A stretch of 64,000 nucleotides of DNA from Budorcas taxicolor (lineage: Eukaryota > Chordata > Mammalia > Artiodactyla > Bovidae), in assembly GCF_023091745.1 (NCBI RefSeq), contig NC_068915.1:33720001-33784000 (forward strand). The letters run 5' to 3'. The notes under the pieces were generated by a model that saw only the letters and a list, made by a program, of their open reading frames with translations, was not told the origin of the DNA and did no database searches. Positions 55,850 through 64,000 of this stretch are shown here, in pieces. The position numbers and the translations under genes were made by a program. Position 1 is the stretch's first letter; every line of letters starts with the position of its first letter.

Positions 55850-56045
55850 CAATGGGGATTAAATCACTTTGCCACTGCTATCTAGCTGCACATTTCCGTT
55901 AATTACTTGGCTTCTCTTATCCACAGCTTCTTCATCTGTAACGTGGGTATAATAGTGGTTTTTGCCTATAGGTTTAATGTGAAAAATAACTAAATTACAT
56001 AACGGTATAATATTATAAACATAGCTATTATTATTAATGTTGTTG
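55850..56045 (+). repeat. MIR SINE
   Basis: 'tttgccactgctatctagct', 'gcttcttcatctgtaacgtg', 'ggtataatagtggtttttgc', 'ctataggtttaatgtgaaaa' follow forward MIR. It lies about 100 bp from the antisense MIR, so the two form an old inverted pair. Confidence 0.75.
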
Positions 56046-56289
56046 TTTTTATTATGTTTTGATCATGGAAAAAAATATCATGCAAGAAGTCCTTAATGAA
56101 GGGTCACTGAGCAGAGAAGAGGAAGGTGGAGGCTGGGAAGACACTGGGGCCAAGAGCTCCAAGTATCCCAGAGACTGGGCAAACAATGAACAGGCCAGGC
56201 AGTAAGGGACCAATGAGGGCAGGCAGCTCAGAGGAGAAAGAGACATTATGAGAAGCACAGAAAAAATTAGTAACTTTCCACATCACCCA

Positions 56290-56815
56290 GAATAAAATTG
56301 AAAATCCCAAGGCTTGGCGTGAATTGCTACCTTCTACCCCTCCACCTTCACTTTGGTCACAGCACATCATCTCTTTTCTTTCAAAAGGACTTTCATTTTT
56401 CTGTCATATTCTGTTGTTTCTTCTGCCTTAAACACTACTGCCCCATGTGTCTCTGTGGCTGGCTCATCACCTTTTCCAGGACATTATATAAATACCATCA
56501 TTGAAAGAAATCTTCCCTCATTACAAAATACCATTTTGTTCTACCTTATGTCACTCTTTTTTCCATTTTTTCTCTTTTATGCGTAGAATCGACCACATCT
56601 TAACAAATGTGATTGAAATAGTAGATATTGCCCCCCACTTTTCTTTGTTGTTGTTGTTTTTTTTTTTTTTTAGTTTTACTGTTACCTTTCCCTCAACCCT
56701 CACAAGAATGTCGGTCTCATGAACACAGGGAATTTATCTCACTGCTGCATCCCCAAGCCTCACTACACTGTCTGGTACATGGTAGTTGCTCAGAATGTTT
56801 GTTTAATTAGTTATT
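56290..56815 (+). repeat. L2 LINE 3' region
   Basis: 'aggacattatataaatacca' and 'gaaagaaatcttccctcatt', then after a (GTT)n/T-run insertion (about 56646-56672) 'tctcatgaacacagggaatt', 'tgctgcatccccaagcctca', 'ctgtctggtacatggtagtt', 'gctcagaatgtttgtttaat'. The last part is a clear L2 3' end. The 5' boundary is uncertain. Confidence 0.65.
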
Positions 56816-59606
56816 TAATTTAGATCATCATTTAACAGTTCGATTAGCTGTGGAAGATTCATATTTGGGGATCTATAGATAATTGGGGTTATTTTTTTTA
56901 ATTACATGAAAAATAATTTCCATACAGGATGAAAAGAATAGAAATGGAAACATTATTTTAAGTGACAAAAGGACACTATAGGCGGTGTCCATTTATCTCC
57001 TAAGTTTTTGATAACTGCTTACAAGAACAAATAAAATGAAAATATGGGCCAGGCACTCTGCATCTTTTTTGGGTTTTTGAACTACATTCTCAGAATCATG
57101 AGAGAGAAGCAGATGTTAAGGAAGCAAGCATGAGAACATACTCATTATTTTCTAATGCTTTGAATAACAAGATTTAAAAATATTGTAAGGAAACATCTGA
57201 AGTCACTTTTGTTTATATGTTTACTAATTCTATATTTTGGCCATTCCCTGACTACTATACTACCTGTTCCAATATAATGTATTCTTAAAATATTTTTATT
57301 TGAAAACATAAAATTAATTTCATTTTCTCCATTGTTCTTTAAACTGACATTTTGACCATATTTGTTTCCATACATAGAATTTTTTTCCACAACAACATAT
57401 CAGTAAGAATTATGCAAGTTAGTTTCTCTTGGGCTCATAGCATGTCTAATAAGTAGACTTGTGTGCATTCCTTCTGCTGCCTCTTAACTCAGGTTTCCCA
57501 AGGTTTGTGATATTTTAAATGTAAAGCAGTAAAAAAAAATAAAAACCTTAATTTTTAACATAATTGAAACTTTCATGTTATCTTCATGTGTCACTGGGTA
57601 ACCAAATCCTATTTTTCTACTACTAAATCCAAGGTATCCATATACTCCACATTTATTTTGAAAGAATATCTACTATTTCTGTTTTTAAATCAATAAGGCT
57701 TTTGTATTACTAGCTTATACACTACTGAAAATATGAATGACTTCTTTAAACAAATGTATACTTTATTTCTGAATCTCTTCCCAATTGCTTTATATTTTAG
57801 ATATACATAATTCAGCAGTTATTTCAAAGTGAATCAGATTTTTACACTAGTTAACATTATATAACTATGAGCAATTCCTATGAAAAAGAAGTCTAAGGGT
57901 TGAATGTGGAAATATTTGTAATGACCATGAAATAATAATCACAACTTTAAAAGTATTTTTTCCTTTAGAATATTGTCATGATATGAGCAATTAAAAATAA
58001 CAAAATTTCGGTATTAATATCTGGAGTAGGTAGTTATTTGAAGGCCAAAAGTTCTCCTGGTCACTGTAATATTTCTCTATTTTTTACAAAGATATTATTT
58101 GGGGCTAAGTTAAATTGATGCTCTTATCTATAAGACTACAAGACAATTATTTGCTTAGGGCAAGAATAATTTTATGCTCTCTCTCTAGATCTATGCCCTA
58201 TAATTTAGAAATAATTTGTAAGAAATTTTGATATAATTGATGCTCCAAAATATTAAATATCAAAAATTTATACAATATATTATCTTGATAGTAAATAAGA
58301 TTTAATAGTACATTACTAATATTTTAATAAGTTTCTAGGACAATCCAAAAGAATGCGCAATCCTTAATAATTACAGGTAAGTAAACTGGGATATACATAA
58401 CATAGCCAAAATGAATGCATTTATATTCTGAAATTTAAAAAAAAAACATTTTGAATTCCATTTGTGTCATAATTCTGTTTCTCTATCATATCAGAACATT
58501 AATTTGATTGTTTAAAAATATGATATATTTATATTTATTTGTTTGCATATATATATTCAAAATATATATGAATATATATATTCAAAATGAAGTCCTTATT
58601 ATTTTATACTTATATAAAATCATTCTCAATTTTATTCCCAAATAATTCCAATCATATCAATTTTGATTTTACTTTACTATTTTCATTAGAAAAGATACAA
58701 TCAACATATATGAAGCAAAAATCATTATCTGTATTTAAGCAGCAAGAATTTCTACCTGAACTAGAAAGGTGTGCTTCAGTGTATTAGTAACTATCTTCTT
58801 TAAGATTCGCGTGTCACTGAGAAGAAATGCTTTTACAACATAGGCAGCTTTCAAAGGTTAGGTAATACTTGCATTGCAGACTGTAGTTCTGTTTGTAGGG
58901 CAAGTAGAGTACAAGTGAGTTCACTGCAGATGGAGTTAAAAGGCAGGCGGGTGTTCACTCATCAGCTCCTGCTTTTTCACTGATACATGCTACTTTCTAC
59001 CCTTTACAAAACAAACTCATATTTTTCTCACAGTGTAAAGACAATGAAGTTCCTCTCTTATGATTCTATTATCTTTGTAGCACAAATGAATGGTGACATA
59101 TATTAACTGAATTTCAAACACTTATTCATAGCATAAATCTCCTGGAACAAAATATTTTCCCGACATTTGAGTCTTTTGGAGCTTGCCAAATCATTCCTTT
59201 GTCCTCTACCAGAGCTCTGAAATAACATATTCGTGAAAATGATACTTAGGAAATGACAGCAAGGTTGATAAATTGGTGTTGATTTATTGTCACTTCCTAT
59301 TCATTTTTTTCCTGTCCCATACCAAAGAGCTGTAATGGGAAATAGCTTTTCATCCATGTATTAGGAAATGAACCTCAGTCTACATTGACTTGTAGCTGAG
59401 AAATTAGGTATAGGATTCTGGGATCATTCTGAGATGTCAAGTTTGTGAATGCAATTATAAATCAGAGAGATAGAAGGCTGATTTTCTACAATGATATTAG
59501 TAGGTTCTAAAGTCACTGAAGAGCTCCAGGTATATTTGAATGGCAGTGCTATTATTTTCGTTCAAATGACGATAAATATTATTTTAGACTTTTGAATAGA
59601 TAAGTC
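56816..59606. other. Unassigned AT-rich sequence
   Basis: No gene seen over about 2.8 kb. 57040-57110 has a faint antisense MIR flavour ('gggccaggcactctgcatct'). 58545-58588 is a nearly palindromic (AT)n block with attcaaaat words. The short frames show no known family. Confidence 0.5.
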
Positions 59607-59783
59607 AGTGGTTCACTGAAGAGTCATCTGAAGGTTCTGTTACAGTAAAGATAGCTGGATCCCACCTCCAGAGTTTCAGATTCACTAGATCTGGTGTGTA
59701 GTCCAAAATTTACATTTCTAATAATTTTGTGGGAATCTTAATGCTGTTATTTGGGGGACCACAGTTTGACTTTCAGGGGAGTA
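59607..59783 (-). mobile_element. MER5A-like hAT-Charlie MITE
   Basis: It opens 'cagtggttcactgaagagtc' and closes 'gggggaccacagtttgactt'. Inside are 'cccacctccagagtttcaga', 'ttcactagatctggtgtgta' and 'aaatttacatttctaataat'. These fit the antisense MER5A order (cagattctgattcagtaggt, ctggggtggggcc, gcatttctaacaagctccca). It is a non-autonomous hAT element. Confidence 0.75.
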
Positions 59784-60114
59784 AATCACTGACAGGTAAA
59801 TCCCATGGAAGCTGAGAATCACTTGGTTTCAAGTAGAAGACAGTAAGAACTCATAAATTTTGTATATGATAAGAAAGCATCTAGCCAGATAGTGTCTATC
59901 ATTTTTAGCCAGTTTATTTAACACATGAACATATGTATATGTTCATATATATATATATAAATTTGAAAATTGTATTGTGTTTCCCATTCTTCAAACATTC
60001 TAGAGAATGCAAGAGTGATTCCTTGACTTGTTGATTTTGTTTAGGAAAGACAAGTTCACTGACCCCAATAAATATTGTCAGCATTTTTTTTTTTGCAGCA
60101 GCAGCAGTGATAGA

Positions 60115-60275
60115 GGCCAGCGGTGGAAAGCGGTCATTTTAGCAAGGTTAGTCAAAGAAGGCCTCTAAGGGGTTGACATTTGACCTAGAATATGTAAAGA
60201 AGCAAGTTACAAAAAGATCTAAGTACAGAGTTAGCATTAGCTCAAGGTTCTAAAGTAAGAACAAGCTTGACTAAG
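60115..60275 (-). repeat. L2 LINE fragment, antisense
   Basis: 'agtcaaagaaggcctctaag', 'gggttgacatttgacctaga' and 'atatgtaaagaagcaagtta' match the antisense L2 word string (agggaaggcctctctgagga, ggtgacatttgagctgagac, ctgaatg). A T run and GCA repeats precede it (60086-60109). Confidence 0.55.
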
Positions 60276-61199
60276 CTGAATACAGTGCTTTTCAATTTTC
60301 TAAGAAAAAAAAAAAGTCATAGAAAGTGCCATTCGATTAAAGATTAAGGTTGAAATAGAGGTTTAAAAAAAATCAACTAAGAATAGCTAGGGAAATTTGA
60401 GAATTAATCACATGAACTTTTTCACAGAAAAGGAAGAATAAGACTCAACAGTATTTATTAAATGAGTATGCTGAAGTTAAGGTCACACGCCCAAAGAGGG
60501 AGAGTCCAGAGATGGGCTGAGTAGACAAAACTACCATGGAGCTCATGTTACATTGCTGAACAACCAGAAAGTCAGTTTATCATTTACAATACGGGGCATT
60601 CTTTTCCTGGAAATGGAATATTATTTATGTCTGCTCTCCATGAATTTCCCATTGTTACAATATATGAGAAGTTGAACTTCAGAATAAATTACTTTTGACA
60701 AAAGATGGATTCAGTGTAAAATGAAAGGGAGCAACAACACTGCAATCAACTGACCTCAGTGAGGCCCAATGACTCAAGTCAGACCCACAACATAGAACAT
60801 ATCTTTCTAGTTACTAGAGAGTTTGAGGATCTCTCCACTGTGACCTCAACCCAGAACATGGCTGGAAATGCAATAGTGAGTTCTTACTGTTTCAGGTGCT
60901 TTCCTCCAGCTTGCATAAAAATCATCAGCACCCTCTGCCAACATATTCTTTTATAATCAGATGTAAATCTTTGTCACAGATTTACATTTGCTAATATAAT
61001 GACACCCTCCTAGGACTCTACTTGGGTCACTATGATATGCCTTTGAGGAATCCTCAAAGTCTAGCTTCTCACACATTTAGGGTTTGGAATATGGCTGCTA
61101 TTGGGAATACCTATACTCTTCTGTTATAACTGTATTTTTGAAAAAAATTTTAGAAGGTTGCTTAAATTTATTTGGAAAAAATAACTTGCAATCCCCATG
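60276..61199. other. Unassigned sequence
   Basis: No gene or confident repeat seen. The 65-codon frame at 60759-60956 has no recognisable family. Confidence 0.45.
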
Positions 61200-61762
61200 T
61201 TATAGGCTGAACTGTGTCCCTGCCACCACAAAACTTATATGTTGAAGTCCTATCACCATCATCTCAAAATGGGACTGTGTTTGGAGATACGGCCTTTAAA
61301 GAGGCAACTAAAATTAAAATAAGGCTGTTAGGGTGGACTAGAATCTGCCCACAATGCGGAAAGCACAGATTTGATTCTTGGGTTGGGAAGATCCTCTGGA
61401 GAAAAGAATGGCTACCCACTCCAGTATTCTCGCCTGGAGAATCCCACGGACAAAGGAGACTGGTGAGCTACAGTCCTTGTCGCAAAGAATTGGACAGGAC
61501 AGCAACACTTCAGAGTGGGCTCTATTCCAATATGAGTAGTATCTTTATAAGAAGAGGAAATTTGGACCTAAGAAGAAACACCAGTGATGTGTGCACACAG
61601 AAGAAAGGCCCTGCAAGCCAAGCAGAGAGGCTCTGGGGACAACCAAACCTGCCTAAGCCTTAATCTCGGATTTCCAGCCTCCAGAACTGCGAGAAAACAC
61701 ACCGTTGCATAAGTCACTCAATCTTTGATATTTTCTTATGGTACCTCTAGCAAAGTAAAACA
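61200..61762 (+). mobile_element. MaLR-type solo LTR (MLT1-like), SINE-interrupted
   Basis: 5' part: 'ataggctgaactgtgtccct', 'aaaacttatatgttgaagtc', 'tttggagatacggcctttaa'. After a Bov-tA, the 3' part: 'tttataagaagaggaaattt', 'gatttccagcctccagaact', 'gcgagaaaacacaccgttgc'. The end is 'tagcaaagtaaaaca'. This order is that of MLT1 LTRs of the ERVL-MaLR group. Old and non-coding; excluding the SINE it is about 390 bp. The 149-codon frame over it (61214-61663) is a chance fusion of LTR and SINE sequence. Confidence 0.82.
61339..61511 (+). mobile_element. Bov-tA SINE, 5'-truncated, in the MLT1-like LTR
   Basis: 'tagaatctgcccacaatgcg', 'gggttgggaagatcctctgg', 'ctacccactccagtattctc', 'gtcgcaaagaattggacagg'. 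The first ~30 nt of the head are missing. The LTR resumes at 'agtgggctctattccaatat'. The flanks agggtgg / agtggg may be the TSD. Confidence 0.88.
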
Positions 61763-62060
61763 TCCCATGATTTCTGACTATGAAAGCATCCAAACAGTAC
61801 ATCTCACAATGATTGATGCATCTTTGGAACGCTGGTAGTAGAGAGAGGAGAGAGGGAGAAAAAGTGGGTAGAGAAGGAAGAGAGGATAAATAGCCAGTAA
61901 GTGGATTTCCTTTTTGTGGTAAAACAGAAATGAAATCAGATATGGTGGTTAAGTATCTGTCTGTCTAGTCCCTGTCTCTCTCGCACATACACTAAAAAAA
62001 AAAAAACAAACAAAAAACTGATAACAATGTCCTTTAGTTAGAACAATGATCTACAGATTG
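61763..62060. repeat. Purine-rich tract and unassigned sequence
   Basis: 61838-61890 is almost pure G/A (agagaggagagagggagaaa, aagtgggtagagaaggaag). The rest is unassigned. Confidence 0.6.
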
Positions 62061-62423
62061 TCTGCTTTTTTTTTTTAATTTTTATTTTTACTTTATTTTA
62101 CTTTACAATACTGTATTGGTTTTGCCATACATTGACATGAATCCACCACGGGTGTACATGCGTTCCCAAACATGAACCCCCCTCCCACCTCCCTCCCCAT
62201 AACATCTCTCTGGGTCATCCCCATGCACCAGCCCCAAGCATGCTGTATCCTGCGTCGGACATAGACTGGCGATTCGATTCTTACATGATAGTATACATGT
62301 TACAATGCCATTCTCCCAAATCATCCCACCCTCTCCCTCTCCCTCTGAGTCCAAAAGTCCGTTATACACATCTGTGTCTTTTTTGCTGTCTTGCATACAG
62401 GGTCGTCATTGCCATCTGCTTTT
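62061..62423 (-). mobile_element. L1 3'-UTR stump, antisense, with short TSD
   Basis: This is the reverse complement of the same 3' UTR found at 52924-53208. It begins (minus strand, 62414) at 'gatggcaatgacgaccctgt', contains 'gtataacggacttttggact', and ends in an A-rich tail (T-rich at 62066-62080 on plus). Its tail region is longer than at 53.2 kb. tctgctttt is repeated at 62061-62069 and 62415-62423, a 9-bp TSD. There is no ORF2 sequence, as truncation occurred right after the stop. It is well preserved and therefore recent. Confidence 0.92.
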
Positions 62424-62991
62424 GAATTCAGTAATGATTGAAAAGACTCTTGTAACAAATTAAGTTTCTTCAGAAGTAAGAAGTGTCAGATTCTATCACT
62501 TAGAATTAAGAATGGCATTTTAAAACAGTTGTGCTATAGACAGCAGTTTCCAATATGCAAAAAACACCTCCTGAACTTATGTGACATTTTAAAAAATAAA
62601 GGAACATGACTGTATTCTGCTACTCAGTAATTCTTTGGAACTGGGCAGGGACTTGTAATGTACACTCCCAAAACAAAAAGAACAAATATTATTTGGATGT
62701 TTGCCACCTAATTGGTTGAGATCATAATTCTAGTGTTCAAAAAAACTAGAATGTAATTATAATTCTTCACTCTGTGACAGTGAATTCATCATTTTATTAT
62801 CTGAGCTCTTGATTTTTTCTTCAGTTTGTAAGATAAAAGATGTAGACACATTGGCCACATAGCACAAAAATATCTATCAAACTGAAAACTTTAATACATT
62901 AATAATAGTGAAGTCACTGCTGACTTAGCCTAAGTGCTTTAATTAATGACATTGACAAGGTGAAATGTCATCATTCTGTCTTCTGTGTGCT
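62424..62991. other. Unassigned sequence
   Basis: No gene or confident repeat seen. Confidence 0.5.
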
Positions 62992-63232
62992 TACCTAGCT
63001 GGGCTTCCCTGGTGGTTCACATGGTAAAGTATCTGCCTGCAATTCAGGAGACCCAGGTTTGACCCCTGAATTGGGAAGATCCCCTAGAGAAGAGAATGGG
63101 TACCCACTCCAGTATTCTTGCCTGGAGAATCCCACAGACAGAGAAGTCTGGTGGGCTACAGTCCAGGGGGTCACAAAGAGGCAGATATGACTGAGCAACT
63201 AAGCACACACACACACACACACCTACCTAGCT
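62992..63232 (+). mobile_element. Bov-tA SINE with (AC)n tail and TSD
   Basis: The element proper is 63001-63223: head 'gggcttccctggtggttcac', body 'gggtacccactccagtattc', tail 'gcagatatgactgagcaact', 'aag', then an (AC)n run (63204-63222). TACCTAGCT is repeated at 62992-63000 and 63224-63232. Confidence 0.96.
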
Positions 63233-63339
63233 AACTCAGGATAAAACTATGAAATAAAACTAGGTAAATTAGATAATAGATCCATACTAACCACAGACTC
63301 CATGCTGAGAATCATACTAAACGAAAAAATAAAACCATG

Positions 63340-63565
63340 AGTTTCTGAGTATTGGCTATGTGCCAAGCTTTGGGCTAGGCTCTTCAAATACTCTTTTAAT
63401 TTATCCTCACAAGAACACTAAGAAATATGGATCATGATCTCTGTTTTATAAATATGGATACTTAAATTTAAAAATAAAATAAATTCTCCAAGATGGAAGA
63501 GCTATTAATTTGTAAGTGCTCAGGCTTTAATATAGCTGTTTGACTCCTAGAACTCCTCTATTTAC
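63340..63565 (-). repeat. MIR SINE, antisense
   Basis: 'tattggctatgtgccaagct', 'ttgggctaggctcttcaaat', 'aatttatcctcacaagaaca', 'gatctctgttttataaatat', 'taagtgctcaggctttaata' give the complete reverse MIR order. Confidence 0.82.
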
Positions 63566-64000
63566 AATTTAACATGTTCCTCTAAAACAATACCATAACT
63601 AAGACATCCTGGCCCAAATGGAGAAAAAAATACAACCTCTGGTTAATGAGTCTAGTACTTATGTCTGTTCTCTGGTGATTTATACCGAGGAGGGCTTAAA
63701 AGAGTACACTGAATAAAAAATGGTGTCAACTGTGAATGGCACTACGGATCATGGAATCTAAAGCATAACAGTTTTTTTTCTCTTTGTTTGCCCTTCTCAG
63801 AAGCTTCCATAATGAAAATGACTTTCCCAAAGCATATGGCCTTTTTATGTTTTCCTTTTCCACTCACTACTTAAAAACATTTATGATGAAGAATAACTTT
63901 CTTCACATTCCATATGTCTGCTCATCTCAAGGAGAAATTCTGCAGATTTCGTCTGGAGCTGATTGAAGCAAAGAATTGTTTCCCCTAATACAAAAACCAT
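63566..64000. other. Unassigned sequence at the window end
   Basis: No gene or confident repeat seen. The 60-codon frame at 63784-63966 has no known family. Confidence 0.5.

Noticed and set aside
61214..61663. A 149-codon frame as a gene
   Set aside because: It reads through an MLT1-like LTR and a Bov-tA inserted in it, so it is a chance fusion of two repeats.

Overview
The window is AT-rich, CpG-poor mammalian DNA from a ruminant (cattle, sheep, goat or a relative; the species cannot be fixed from here). The diagnosis rests on several copies of ruminant-restricted repeats: BovB (RTE-type LINE), the Bov-tA and Bov-A2 SINEs built from BovB 3' ends, a tRNA-headed CHR-type SINE and an ERV1-class LTR with a ruminant look. 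I found no host protein-coding exon, tRNA, rRNA or known ncRNA gene. Every long open frame belongs to a retrotransposon. The window is best read as a gene desert or the inside of a very long intron.

Layout. 1-9.6 kb: old sequence with L2, an ORF2-derived L1 (1995-4745), a Bov-tA, an unexplained long hairpin (6328-6430), a deleted Tigger1 DNA transposon (6974-7981) and a MIR. 9.6-14.6 kb: an L1 with its 5' end preserved and a recognisable target-site duplication (TSD), but missing most of ORF2, flanked by two Bov-A2 copies. 14.6-24.3 kb: mostly unassigned, with scattered Bov, MIR and L2 pieces. 24.3-25.6 kb: L1 3' end carrying a Bov-tA. 27-35.4 kb: one old L1 split into at least five pieces by an ERVL-type solo LTR, an ERV1-type solo LTR (itself hit by a BovB tail), two large BovB copies and SINE pieces. 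35.4-48 kb: unassigned DNA plus MIR, L2, L1, a CHR-type SINE, a Tigger-like MITE and a Bov-tA/BovB composite. 48.4-53.8 kb: a fragmented L1 followed by the youngest element, an L1 with a 5' inversion (twin priming) and a perfect 16-bp TSD, then two SINEs. 53.8-64 kb: MIRs, L2, MER5A, an MLT1-type LTR hit by Bov-tA, an antisense L1 3'-UTR stump and a Bov-tA with a clean TSD.

How the parts relate. L1 and BovB supply reverse transcriptase. The Bov SINEs carry BovB-like 3' ends and are generally held to use BovB machinery. The nesting order gives a relative chronology: L2/MIR and old L1 first, then Tigger and ERVL/MaLR LTRs, then BovB, Bov SINEs and the ERV1 LTR, with the inverted L1 among the latest.

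Conventions. Repeat family names come from recognising consensus-like sequence by eye, not from a database search. Strand for Bov SINEs is the strand on which the tRNA head comes first and the BovB-like tail (tgagcgactgaactgaac) last. Boundaries without a TSD are good to roughly 10-30 bp. I see no new biological system here; the best leads are the 6.3-kb hairpin, the twin-primed L1, the nested 27-35 kb stack, the SINE/BovB composite and a decamer array inside a SINE.
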